Shown here one piece after another: positions 1-11,800 of a DNA stretch of 64,000 nt. This DNA comes from Diorhabda sublineata. Lineage: Eukaryota; Arthropoda; Insecta; Coleoptera; Chrysomelidae. The DNA is taken from assembly GCF_026230105.1 (NCBI RefSeq), contig NC_079485.1, positions 31,043,572 through 31,107,571 on the forward strand, read 5' to 3'. A program made the translations under genes and the position numbers. Each line of letters opens with the position of its first letter. Positions within the stretch are counted from its first letter, which is position 1. The notes under the pieces were generated by a model. It was given only the letters and a program-made list of their open reading frames with translations. It did not search any database and was not told the origin of the DNA.

Positions 1-21
1 ACTTTGGAAATCACAGATATA

Positions 22-1284
22 CGAGAATGTATTGATATCTAGTTAGCCTAGACCACTTCCGTGCATAAACAAAATATTGCGTTACCATGCCAACGAACAA
101 TAACTTATAGAAGTGTAAGTTTGACGTCAAAAAAGTAAACCAGAGTTACGCAATAAATTAAAAGAAAAAAGATTTCCACAGAAATTGTGAAAATCGAAAA
201 ATTGGAGTATCGAGCCATCATCAAGTACCTACCTGTATTTAAAAGCGTAAAGAGGTAAGCAGATTTACAAAGATATGCTTAATACCCTTGGTGATCAATG
301 TTCTTCGTATGCGACCGTCAAAAATTGGACTGCAAGCTTCACAAGAGGTAAATTCTCCATTGAAGATGATGACCGAACGGGAAGGCCAGTTTCTGTGTTA
401 GTCCCCGAAAATATCGATGTAGTTCATGACATGATTTTATCAAACCGTCGAATTGGGCTAAAACGGATCTGATCTGAAGCCCTGAATATTTCATACGAAC
501 GCGTTCATCATATAGTTCACGGCAATTTGGACATGAGAAAAATTGCTGCAAAATGGATTCCCAAATGTTTGAATGTTGACCAAAAGCGTGCAAGGGTAGA
601 AGCATCGCGTTCGATCTGTGCTCGATTTGAAAACGATGTAGACTTCTTAAAAATTTGTTACTATGGATAAGACTTGGGTACATTTCTACGATCCAGAAAC
701 AAAGAAACAATCGATGGAATAGCGACAATTTTAGTGTCCAAAAATCTGCTGGAAAAGATTTTCCTTCAGTTTTTTGGGATTGCCATGGAGTAATCATGAT
801 TGAATTTTTGAATAAGGGTAGAACAATAACTGGAGATTACTATTCGACATTACTGACCACTCTACGGGATAAAATTAAAGAGAAAAGAAGCGGAAAGCTA
901 TCCAAAGATGTTTTGTTTTTGCAGGACAACGCCCTCTACACAAATCTTATGTTGCCATGCAAAAAATTCGTGATTTAGGGTTTGAATTACTAGAAAATCC
1001 CCCTTATTCACCAGATTTGGCTCCGTGCGACAATAATCTCTTTTATCAACTGAAAAAAGGTTTAAAAGATCGTAAATTTTCTTCCAACGAGGAGGTCATA
1101 AAAGCTGTGGAGGTCTGGTTTGCAGAGCAAGAAGAAACATTTTTTTGTAAGGTTTAGAGACGTTGCAGTTTCGCTGTAATAAATGTATACAAATAAGAGG
1201 AGAATATATTGAGTAATAAAATATTTTGACATTGAAATTTTGTTTGGTTCTATAGTAGATTAAGAATTTTTCAATATATCCTTG
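22..1284 (+). pseudogene. mariner-type element with broken transposase
   Basis: The ends form imperfect inverted repeats: TACGAGAATGTATTGAT at the left, and the complement of the right end reads TACAAGGATATATTGAA, each bounded by TA. The length, about 1.26 kb, is normal for mariner. The transposase starts near 190 and is broken by stops and frameshifts into pieces at 275-472, 480-660, 655-978 and 957-1157. Recognisable parts are the helix-turn-helix region (YATVKNW, VHDMILSNRR), the second helix (SYERVHHIVHG), the segment around the second catalytic Asp (VLFLQDNA) and PPYSPDLAP near the third. That third site reads CDNN where CDYH or SDYH is usual. The element cannot encode an active transposase. 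Family assignment is confident; the subfamily was not determined. Confidence 0.9.
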
Positions 1285-1289
1285 TAGAA

Positions 1290-4239
1290 ACTGCCTGAGC
1301 AAGTTGTTGATAGTGAACGATGAATAAATATCGCGTTCTATCAAAATTCATTGATCTTTCGTCTTCTTACAAATAAGTTGTGAAAATAGATAGGTCCTTA
1401 ATAAATGCTGTGTACTGCCGATTCAAGACGTAATTGACAAGTACATTTTTCTGAAGATATGACTAAGAACTGAACGCGTTGTGCGTGCACATCTTGCTAT
1501 AAATGCACTCGAGTTTCCGCGAATTCCTAATGTGTAAAAAATAATTTGTAACACATGTCAACATCTCTATTTTATTAGGGGGTAATCATGACAGCTCTGT
1601 TAATCTGGGAACTGGTGAATCATAGGTTACGAAAGTGAGTCCCAATTTATAAACATGTTGTAAATCATTTTATTCAAATATTTTATTATTATTAGTTTTA
1701 CCTATCACGCTGTAATCTAATTTCACAACGAGGTGTGATTAAAAATATTTTAATCAATGATAAAATGAGTTTTAACACCGGCAGGTAAAAGACTTATTAC
1801 TTGAAACAGGTACAATGTAAGTAAGGATGCCTTCACGTACAACAAGCGCCTCGTGGCTTGTAGCTTACTGTAAGCGCATAGAAGTTCGTGCTAATGCTTA
1901 TTGTATTTCACGTACAAAGCTAGAAACAAATTTAAGCTGAAGTTAAGGAGATATCGTCAGTAATTGAATTATTTTACTGTATTGCATGAATACCATCATC
2001 TGTTTCCACAATTGAAATTAGATAAAGTTAGATTTTTTTTCACTTTCAAATATATTTTAGAGAAAGTTGAGGTACTGTTAACAAAGAATTGGGGGACTAA
2101 CAAAAGCAACCTTTATATATCCGGAAAAACATTAAGTAATTTTTTCTAGAAATTATAGAAATCGTTGAACATCGTTAATTTTAAATTTCGGCAAAATCTT
2201 AAAACTACCTGAGATATGGCCCCTTGAAATCAAAATGACCGATATCTTGGTATGACGAATCTTAATAAAGCTTCAAACATTGTTAAACCTTCATAATTTA
2301 CATGTTAATTTCAAAATTTCTTATAAAACACTAGAGATTTAACCTTGAAATGGCTCCACCGATTTTTACCATTATCGAACTTGATTTAGGGTTTGTACCA
2401 ATAAACATCTGTGCCAAATTTCTCAAAATCGGTTTAGTCTTTTAAAAGTTATCGTGTTCACAAACAATAGCAAGACACGATTCCCGAGTGTCCATCCTGT
2501 ACCGGTGTGAACGAAGATGCTGAGTATTTTTGTAGTGCCTTCGTTTCGAGTCATGTCGCAGTACTTAGCAAACAGTGTGATAGCAGAAGCTTCATCCAGA
2601 GACCTTGGTGACCACCGTGGAGACAACTTGGGAAGCCACAAGCCTTTGGCGACTGAGGTCCTTAAAAAACTCCGCTGTTAGACAGGGATTAAGCAGCTAG
2701 TGATGCAGCCAGCTGAAGAAGAATAAGTTGTGGACTCCAAGAGAGAGGAGTAGGTTTGTAGTCGGCATGTTAAGCAAGGCCGACATACGGGGCGTCTCAT
2801 CTTGTTCTGATAATACTGAAAAAGTATGTTCAGCATCTCTATAAAAAACACATAAACAGACAAACGAAAATTTAACTTTTCCATCCCCCTGAGTTGAGTG
2901 ATAGGATTTCGCTCGTTTATCCAATTTAGTATATTTTTACAGCAGAAAATGTTACCTTCAATTATCATTTGAATGGATATCTCCTTTTCTTCAAACGTTC
3001 TATTAGAATGACGTTTAACTCGCTTGCCCCAAATAGGATCTCTTTGAAAAAATTTATCTACTCTTCTAAATCCTCTAACACAACTACATATAAACATTCT
3101 TGTTTGCAGGTCAGAGCTTGCATCAAGAGTTAGCAAGTTTGAACAGGTTTTGTCTGTGAACACTCAGGCCTAAACGTATGGAGATATCCATTCGCGCTTT
3201 GTATAATACCTTAAAATGATTGTGACGCTGCTTATATGGGACGGGCATCTCAATGTTTGAAAAATAGATTAAAAGCTCATCAATACGATAAAAAAATAAA
3301 ACTGAGAAAAAGATCGAATAAGAGATGGTCTGATGAAATCAAACCAATCACTTCAAATATCGTTACATCAGGGTGAAGAAATATGGAAGAAGACAAAGGA
3401 AATAAATACATTCCAAAAAGGGCACGACCCCCATGACTGAGGAAATGAGCCGAGGGAGATTTTAATAAAGACCGAAATTTTAAAACTTATCAAAAGAGAT
3501 TTAAAATCAACATACACCTTGTACACATATCATTGTAATATATATAAATTAAGTGCAAAATTTAAACTTGGTTATATATATTAAATAATATGACTTATTA
3601 TTTATCAAATATATTTGATATTTGATATTTCAAGGTTGTTATATGGAATTTAAACTGACGTTTTATCATGTGAATCTTCACCTTCTTTCGTCCTAAAACT
3701 GATGTTTATTGGAAGTTGACCTCTTGGGTTAAAAAATTATCTGAGTTCAATATTAAAATTAATAATATTAATTCAATGCAAGACAATTATTTTCAGCCAT
3801 TTACATTTATTTCCTAGATATTTATTAGATATTATATTATATACAGTACATTTTCCTTCACAATATCTATATTCTATTTATAATTATTTAAAATGTTGAC
3901 CTATTAATACTAATAATTAGAGAATTTGCTTGAAAATATCAATGAATACAATTTGGAGGAATCATTGTTATCTAACTTAACCTAATTATTGATTTCTTAT
4001 TAATGTCAAACTAATTGACCGAGAGACAAACATATGATGACCCGCCTTGGTCTCAATTTAAGTAATCAGAACCCTTTTAAATGTATATAGTAGTTATTTA
4101 TGCAACAAGTGAGTAAAGTAATACTTTTCTTCACGAGTAGGCAATTACTTAATTAAAAAATTTACTTATTCACGAGTTTCATACAAAATTTTTTTCTGCA
4201 TCTGTAGACTTGAAAAATTCAACAAAAGTTTTATCAATT
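1290..4239. other. No gene recognised
   Basis: This is AT-rich sequence without a convincing coding region. A stretch at about 2340-2470 has the look of transposon-associated non-coding sequence. On the plus strand, 3231-3440 includes an open stretch with RWSDEIK, which resembles the C-terminal tail of insect non-LTR reverse transcriptases, but it is too short to assign. The short open frames at 2423-3163 on the minus strand match nothing I recognise. Confidence 0.5.
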
Positions 4240-4997
4240 TTTATTTTGTAATAATAATATTAAAAGTACAACTGTGAGCATTATTAATTTGAAGTGAAGA
4301 ACAAGTTACATTACTATTGGTACTTCAATTGGCAACATTTAACGAGTTTAAAGAAATAACATCGTCTGTAGTTGTATTAGTACTTATTGGATTATGGTAG
4401 GATCTTGGACATTTACAATGTTGCTTGAAGTCGAAATTTTCACTACGGAATCCATTTTGTTGTTTACTGAGTTGTCTACGTAACCCTCCGCAACTGTGTT
4501 GGATTTCCACCCACTGAGCTTCTTAAGTTGAATTATATCACCGCCGGAATCCACTAATAGAGACGCCGAAGAGCGTCAAGAGAATGATCGTCTGGAGCTT
4601 CTAGAAACATAAACTTATTAATTTTTTCAAGGGAAATTTACTTTGGGGTCTATAGCCAATTGATTTATTTTTCAAATTCAGTGAGTTTTTACTGATGTCT
4701 ACCCCCTTAGGGTGCCTTTCAGTTTTGAATAAGTCGACCAAAGTATTGAAGACTTCCACATTTCGGATTTAGTTTCAAAGTAAGCTAGTACACTCTTTCT
4801 GTGAAGCTATTTATGCCTTTTTTAATACGCCACTCCATAAAAGAATTATATTCCTTTGAATACTGTTCCCTGGATTTCTCAGGGAGAAGATTCATAGTCG
4901 CTGCAGTTGCCGATTCAACATCTTCTGGTGTGCAGTTTTCTTCATTATTACTCTCCATCACTAATAATAATTTTACACTCCTTTTAATAAGACACAA
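4240..4997 (-). pseudogene. Crypton-type tyrosine recombinase remnant, middle deleted
   Basis: The minus strand opens near 4997 with an N-terminal core-binding region (LPEKSREQY, EYNSFMEWR, KKGINSFTERVY) typical of the insect crypton-like tyrosine recombinase family. After a stop it continues in pieces (LWSTYSKLKGTL, NKSIGYRP). It then jumps to the C-terminal catalytic part at about 4590-4440: RRSSASLLVDSG, GWKSNTVAEGYVDNS, where the Tyr of AEGYVDNS is the expected nucleophile. The last residues before the stop near 4245 match the family's usual short tail (NIIITK). Roughly 150 codons between the halves are absent, including the first catalytic Arg, and several stops and frameshifts follow. 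Cryptons lack inverted repeats, so the element's limits are unknown. Family membership is from memory of related insect proteins. Confidence 0.7.
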
Positions 4998-5069
4998 AAC
5001 GGATTTTCTTGAACGAATATCAAGAAATAAACGTGTGACAATTTATCGGAGAAACGAATTGACATGAAA

Positions 5070-7550
5070 AAGAAAGAAAGCGTTCACAGTCTATTTTAAA
5101 ATTGCGTTAAATAACGACACGTTACGGCACTGTTTTTAACGCAAAAGCGTGAAAAAATTAACCGGTACGGTACTTTTTTTCACACTTTTTGACTGATTCA
5201 TAAATTACATTCTTTATGATTGCAAATGAATGAGAAAAAAACGTGAATATTGTAACGGTCGTAGAAAAATATATTTAGCTAAAGATACATCTAAATATGA
5301 GTCAAACATTCTATTAATAATTAAATTTACAAAGCAGCTTCATACGAAAGTGCCTTCAAGGAACCACGACACATGCTGTTTGTACATATATTTAAAGTGG
5401 AACTATTTTCAAACATCAAATCAGGAAAGTAACAAATATACAGAGTGTTTATTATAGGGATAAACAAACGAAATAGAGGGTAGTTACCAACGTCGAGATA
5501 TTGGTCATTTTATTTTTCGTTATCTGGGTATTTGGAAAAAGTATATTGAAAAAAGACAAAGAAGATTATTTATTGATGACGATCATGTCAATTATTGAAA
5601 GTTCATCAATATAAGCTCTGCTTATAATTTATTCATTTCACGTAGAATTCAGGACTAGTTCAGACTTGTAAGATCTTGCGTAGTGGGGCAAATAAGTCTC
5701 GGTTTATTAGAAATAGTTTTTGTTGCTGTCGCAGTTTTATATATTTCATTTTGTAATTCAAAATTATTTGAAGATACATAAGAAAGAATGGTGTAAATCG
5801 TTCTGGACACTAAGATGGCATGTTATAACGGAAATTGAAAAGTACAAAGTTTTGAAGATCTCAAAAATTCAGCACTTGATACCAAACATTATTTTTTCAT
5901 TTTCAGTTATTTTTAATGGACTAACAGCGTTAGAATTTAAAATTTTCTGATAAAGACCACAATAGGTAGAAACGTCAAGTTTTTTATCTGTTTTCAAACG
6001 AACTTTGAATTAAAACAAAACTAAAATCAAGACAATTCATCAATAAACCCATATAAAAAGGTCTAAGAAGTAAAAAAAAAATTGAAAAAATATTAGTACA
6101 TGCAAGTGAAATTTTCGTGGTAATAAATTTGGGTTAATCTTCATTATACATCATTTTTATAATAGTTTCTAGTAATTTTTTTGCACACTCATCGACAGTT
6201 TTCGAATAACATAAAAAGTTTCACTTCCGACACAGTTAGTTTTTGATTGACGCATACATTTTGTTTATTGTATATAAAAATTGCACATTTTTGTGTTAGG
6301 ACCATTCTACACGAGAGTTACGACCTGAGAATTTGCCACACACCTATAAAATATAATCTAACACCTAATGTAAGTTCTCTTTTTTTAACGAATTCCAATT
6401 TCTCAAATATTTATCTGAAGTGACAGAATCGTGTCCTTTTAATCACCAAAACATGCGCAAATTTTCCCCATTCTATACGACTGCGGCCGTTAACCAGCTA
6501 GTAAATGGCTAACTATTCTAAGTTATCGACAAAACGCTTCAGATTTGCTATGGATTGGGTGCGTTTTTGTGCATCAACTAACATCATTGAGCATATTAAA
6601 AAGAACGTAAGAGGAATATTTCGATTTTAAATTTTGGTCCAAATACTTCTTGCTTTTCAAATAATGAAGAGCAGGCTGCACCTCCACTTTCTGTATCAAA
6701 CATACTGATGAAAATATAAGGCTCAATTACACGAAATAGATTGAAGTAGTGAACTGTATTCAACAATAAGTAGACTCTGTGGTCAAGGGTCGCAAAACGT
6801 CAATATGAACCTTTCGGTATCGAACATACCGGTCAACATACAAGGCACAACTAGGTACAGCAAATATTCAACTACAACGAGAACAACATAAGTGTACTGT
6901 ACTCAAAAACAACAAGCAGGCTCCTCCGCCAGATGGAGTGTGTTTTCATGTCATCTCATGCTTTAGAAACGCTGATATGATACATGAATATCCCTTATTT
7001 TTTGTTTAAATTTAGAGCCTTTATTTCATTTCCATTATCTACCGCATCGCCTCTTTAGGCCTTGTACAATAACCTCCATCAGTTTCCAATACACACTTGA
7101 AGTGAAAGTTTGTTTATTTAGCAAATTGGAACAGTGAAATCAGCCTCATCCAAAAAATGACATCGACCTCCGATTGGGTAAGTTTTCAGTCAATTTACTA
7201 TTATTTATCATCTGAATTCAGCTTTTTTCAATTACGATTCACCTGTATTGACATGTAAACATCCGTTTTGAACAAAAACTGAATCAATTCAATTGATATT
7301 GACTTGAAAAATTACGTTTTACTATCTGTATCTTGTAGGATAGATACATTGCCAATTTGGCTAATGGTTTGAACATTACATATGATTTAGGAAAAAAAGT
7401 CATTACTTCAATAACTATAGTAAATTTCCGTGTTATTTTTAAAAAAAATCATATTAATTTCAAACAATGGAGTATAATTCAAAATATCAGTTTTATTTTA
7501 CCTTAATTCAAAATTTATTGAGTTTTATTATTTTGGTTTTAATTTTATTT
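5070..7550. other. No gene recognised
   Basis: AT-rich sequence with no convincing coding region on either strand. A sequence at 5437 (ATACAGAGTGTTTATTATAG) resembles the ACAGGGTGT ends of insect repeats but has no visible partner. At 7156-7180 an ATG followed by six codons and GTAAGT could be a short 5' exon with a splice donor, but nothing else supports it. Confidence 0.45.
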
Positions 7551-7556
7551 AGGAAT

Positions 7557-7891
7557 TTGTTAGCATTTTTTTTGGTTACTCTATAAAAGAGACCACCCTT
7601 CCTTAAAAATTACTTTGAAAGATTTTAGAGTGCAAGTAGCTGTACCGTCGCCCCAAAAAAGGCAGACCTAGCTCTCGCTCCCCCAAACCTCCTAACCCAA
7701 GGCAAGCAACCACAACAGCCCAAGATACGCTTAGATATGATCAGGTGGGGCATATGCCATATTTTGATTAAAAAGGAAGATGTAGAAACTGTCAAGTAGG
7801 ACAGACCACTGTCCATTACCGAAAATGTAGAGTTAGGCTTTGTTTCACAAATAATAAAAATTGTTTTGAAGCTTTTCATACACTAATGTAA
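7557..7891 (+). pseudogene. piggyBac-type transposase, C-terminal fragment
   Basis: The plus strand encodes the end of a piggyBac transposase. First comes the piece before the tail (LKDFRVQVA), with frameshifts, then a Pro/Ser-rich linker from about 7650, then RYDQVGHMPYF and the Cys-rich zinc-binding tail. That tail reads GRCRNC, YRKC, RLCF and NCFEAFH and ends at a natural TAA at 7889-7891. The order of Cys and His residues matches the RING-like or PHD-like domain of the family. An in-frame TAA sits just before the Cys-rich domain. No catalytic Asp region or TTAA-flanked ends were found nearby, so this is a fragment. Confidence 0.75.
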
Positions 7892-7894
7892 AGT

Positions 7895-9180
7895 TCTCAA
7901 TTTTATCATATTTCAAAATTGTGTTTATTACTTTTTAATTATTTGAGAAAAATTGATGTTTTAGTTTTTAAGTTTGCTTTGATTTTCAAGATTATTTTCT
8001 ATATAACGCTTCTGTTTTTTACCAACATACTTTTTTATTATTAATTATAATAAGCTTAAAGAAAATTTTTTTTTGTTTTAGGTTTAATTGTAATATTTAT
8101 GTATGAATAAAAGGTTTTATTATATAAATGTATGTGAGTTCCATTACCGTAAACCAGCTTATTTGGCAAAGTATCCTACGAGATATATTGCAAAACATGT
8201 CCAAAAATGAACCCAAATTAAAATTTTTTTTAATCAATAAATTAGATCGTTGCCAAATTAATGGCCTTAAAATTTGAGTTACAATCAAAAAACCTATTGA
8301 GTGCGTGCTTTTTCCAAAACTTATGACTAATTTTGAGGTATCTCTTGTAAATGGTAAGATGAAGGGATTTCGAAATGTTTAACCATTACCATACCAAAAA
8401 ACTGATACTTGGTGTATGTTTGTCCCCAAAAAATATTTAAAGTTGTTCGACAGTATCTTCTAGGAAAAAGAAATAAATTTTGTATTCAAATGACATCTTT
8501 CCTATGCATATATGTAAATATTGTAGAAAAAACTGCCGGATATCCCTAAGTTATCTTTTGTATAGTTGTCGTTCACGTTAACATTAATAGTTAAATTATG
8601 AGAGATGATTATTAATGAATGGAACTTTTGTCCGTATTGTTGTTTAAGTATGGTCTTCTTGAACATCACAAGCAAATAAACAATCAATTATTATTAATTA
8701 TGCTTTAGTTAATCCACGTTACGTTCATCGATTGTTGACGTAAAACGTTGGTTATTTTGACAGACAATACCACAATTAATTATAATGATAATTATAATAA
8801 TAGATATTTAACCTTGTTAGAAAAATTCATTTATACGAACAGAGCATTAACAAAAATGTGTAAAGTTACAACAAAAAGAAATCGGGATACAAAAATTGAT
8901 GAAAACATCAAAATAGAATCAAAAATTAACATCACAGTCTTTTCTAGGAAGTTTTCATACGAAAACAACTACAAATACAGAGAAAAGAAAAAACTAACTC
9001 AGAGAATTCGAATGAATGAAAAGGCCAAAAAATTTTTCTTTTTGGAAACTTTGCTAAATACAAAGATATTTTGTGAAAGCCTATTTACGATTCCTGTTGT
9101 AAATCACAATATTAAATAACCATTCACATTAAACCTTTTGAAGTCGACATTTTTCTATTCAGATTTAATTTTCTAGTAAA
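7895..9180. other. No gene recognised
   Basis: AT-rich sequence. The 123-codon open frame at 8748-9119 on the plus strand is low-complexity (Asn, Lys, Ile rich), matches no family I know, and has the composition of the surrounding DNA, so I do not call it a gene. Confidence 0.45.
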
Positions 9181-9181
9181 A

Positions 9182-9403
9182 TTAAATTGTCAGTCCTAAT
9201 TGTCTGAATAAGTCCTTCATAGTCCCCCCACAGGTGTCGCTGTGCATAAAACAAGCCTCTTCTACTACGCCAAATTTTAGGATTTTCCTCTGTATGTTAA
9301 TAAGAGCTTGAGAGTTGCAAGGATCAAGGATATGTATTGTAGAACCAGCATTCCACATCAGCGGCTCTGCCTGTATTGTATCTTCCTCTGTACTTAGCCC
9401 AGT
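9182..9403 (-). CDS. Possible terminal exon, insulin A-chain-like motif
   Basis: On the minus strand a strong splice acceptor (polypyrimidine tract ending TTTCTTTCTTAG) is followed at 9403 by 73 open codons to a TAA at 9182-9184. The reading begins TGLSTEEDT and, after a basic pair in IQRKILKF, continues GVVEEACFMHSDTC and then TMKDLFRQLG. The GVVEE-C start resembles the insulin A chain (GIVEE-CC-x3-C-x8-C), and insulin genes often carry the A chain in the last exon. However, the cysteine pattern is incomplete: the first Cys of the CC pair is Ala and the last Cys is missing. No B-chain exon was found. It may be a decayed insulin-like pseudogene, an unrelated exon or chance. A mariner derivative begins only 57 bp upstream, inside the would-be intron. 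Confidence 0.28.
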   Translation of the reverse strand, partial: TGLSTEEDTIQAEPLMWNAGSTIHILDPCNSQALINIQRKILKFGVVEEACFMHSDTCGGTMKDLFRQLGLTI

Positions 9404-9459
9404 CTAAGAAAGAAAATCAACAAAAAATAATAGATTGATTTAATATTTACTCTATTCTA

Positions 9460-10027
9460 CGAGGGTCGTTTTATTTTTCACCTCCGATAGGCCATAAATA
9501 AAAGTCAAGTTCATACAAAACGATAATTTCATAAACAAAAGAGATTGAGTCGTTCGTCATATCTGTGGACAAGCTTTCCAATACTCTCTTCAAAGAAAGT
9601 TGCCGCTAATGTGGCCTAGCCGTTCAGTACAAAACAGACCTTGAAACTTCCGTAGACAAGCAGGGAATGGTGAATCTGCAGTTTTCTTTAACAACCATTC
9701 TGTCAATTCGTTGAACCAGATCTTCTGAAAGGACAGATTTGCGTCCTCCATCTTTAAACTTTCGACACCATCAATCATGAAGTTTTCCCCATACACACGA
9801 CTCATTCTCCGATGAATTTCTGCGGCACTATGGAATTCAGAAAACGAATCACACTTCGCAATTCTAACTTGGCGGGAGCATCAATAATGGCCGTCATCCT
9901 TACGCCGACTGACGTCAGAATATCAACAAAGGCGGAGTGGGTAGTGCGAGAGCTTCGCTTCGCTTACAGTCGCTTACGCGTAGCGTCTGCACGGTGCGAT
10001 CGGAGGTTGAGAAAAAAACGGTCCTCG
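9460..10027 (-). mobile_element. Short mariner deletion derivative
   Basis: Inverted ends of about 30 bp (CGAGGGTCGTTTTATTTTTC at the left; the complement of the right end reads CGAGGACCGTTTTTTTCTCA), both running into ACCTCCGAT, are each flanked by TA. Total length is 568 bp. The minus strand still encodes the transposase N-terminus with frameshifts: RSVIRFLN, SAAEIHRRMSRVYGENFM, then SEDLVQRID and CRFTIPCLSTE. The coding sequence stops near the second helix-turn-helix, and the catalytic part has been deleted so that N-terminal coding lies directly beside the right-hand non-coding end. The element could move only with a transposase supplied elsewhere. Confidence 0.85.
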
Positions 10028-10029
10028 TA

Positions 10030-11530
10030 TATTTCATTGTCTGGCAACATTGTTGTGTTGTTTGCAAATTATGATAACCGAAAACTTTATGAGTGGTATT
10101 AATAATATATTTTGTAAAATATAGAATAGACCCTGTTGATTGGGTTATTGGGGATGGGGATTATTATAAGCGTAATGATTCACAAGTGTGATAGTATTAT
10201 CTAATTTCATTCACCCGAATGGTCTAACGATGTAAACTGTAATTATGCAGCACCTGGCATTTTTTTATCGAGTTAATTTCTAGGTTACAAACTATGTATG
10301 CAACTTGTAATAGTTATTTATTAAGAGAGAGGCGCTACTAATTTTCATTTCATCTTTTTTTATTGGGCAATATCTAAACTCACAATGTAAACCTAATATA
10401 GAGTTGATTTTATTCAGTTCATCCACTTGCGCCTAATGTTTTATAGATAATAATCTAAAAGTGATGAATCGGGACATTGAGCTGTCCATTTTATTGTTAT
10501 TCTTCTATTTCATATGTCCAATGAATCTTTTTCGTCGTTGATAGTTCATGGATATCTATTAATAGCTGCCACTAACTTATAAAACCAAAAATGACAAGGA
10601 ACAATTTGTGAGTCAAAGTAAAAAGAATCGTTTTTGCATATGGCAAACATAAAATTTCCTCTTGAGGGGCATTTTATTCAAGGATTTCAATACTGAAAAT
10701 GAATAAGAAACCAAAATAAATGATGAGTTTCAAAGAACAACCTACGGCTAGCAATTGCTCTGACGTGTCTTTCTTGATATCCGGTGAGGAGAAACACGTA
10801 AACTGATATGAACCCTTCTCCGAAAGCTAAGCTGTTCCTTGGTTGGCATGCAAGTGCCGGATTAAGCAAAGGCCCATAGCAAATTTTTTCAAAAAGCCCT
10901 TGATTTACTATATATTCTTACGCATGATGAAGATACAGATACAAATATTCTATATTCATCCAAGCGAGATAATTCAGACGTTATTGACTCATAATAATCC
11001 TTAACATATTTTTCTGTCAAAAATAAATGTTCGTCACTACAGTTATTGACCATAAGAGATAAATGAATGAGATAATTCTTATAAATTGTTCGCGTCGGTC
11101 CACGGGTTCAGAGTTTCCTTTATATTGTTACTTCAATCTTCTTAACTAATGTGCCTCTTCTTTTTATACAAAACTTTCTTATATCTGCCTTCACCTCTTC
11201 TATCCATTTCTGCCCTCTTTTGTCTTTCCCCCCTTCTCACGCTCTTAATAACTTTTTGGATATTTTATAATGATTCAATCGGAAGACGTGCCCCGACCAT
11301 CTAATACTGCTTCACTTTCCTTTCCTATTTTTCTTTGTAATTGTTACCATCCAATTAAACCGTCTTCGCTTATTCGGAGTAGGTTCGACCTTTGCATTTA
11401 CTGTCTTGGCTGTTTTTTCGTTTCAAGAGTGTGGTTGTGGATCCAGGATTCATCTACAATTATGAATCAACGCAAAATATTCGATTAATTTTGTAGGGCG
11501 TAATTAACTTACTCATACATAATTTTTCAA
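10030..11530. other. No gene recognised
   Basis: AT-rich sequence. At 10848-10880 the sequence AAGTGCCGGATTAAG followed by GGCCC resembles one end of a hAT-type element (the usual start is CAGTGCCGG), but no matching second end or target duplication was found. Confidence 0.4.
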
Positions 11531-11800
11531 CGTCGCGACGTGGCCTTTTTAATGCTAGTAATGGAATGGTGACGAAACGTTTCCGTTTTAGCACATTTTT
11601 TATTTTAGGGAAGTCGTTTAGTGCTTTATCTGGTCAGTAAACCTGATGTGAATAGACAGTGTCCAAAAACTCTCAACTGAAAGTATTTTTTGGTACGGTT
11701 TCTGCGCACATTGTTTAAAAAACGCTCTAGTACCTCATCCAGCACCATTTGGTGCTAAATCTGGTGAATAAGGCAGATGTGGGTGAAGCGAGGTGAGTCA
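11530..11800 (-). pseudogene. mariner-like transposase fragment
   Basis: Read on the minus strand, about 11780-11750 encodes HLPYSPDLAP, the signature before the third catalytic residue of mariner transposases. It is followed by a frameshifted stretch that could be the remaining C-terminus. The sequence has decayed heavily and no ends can be seen. Assignment rests mainly on the PYSPDLAP signature. Confidence 0.45.

Noticed and set aside
8748..9119. 123-codon open frame on the plus strand
   Set aside because: Low-complexity Asn/Lys/Ile composition equal to translated AT-rich DNA, with no motif and no splice context.
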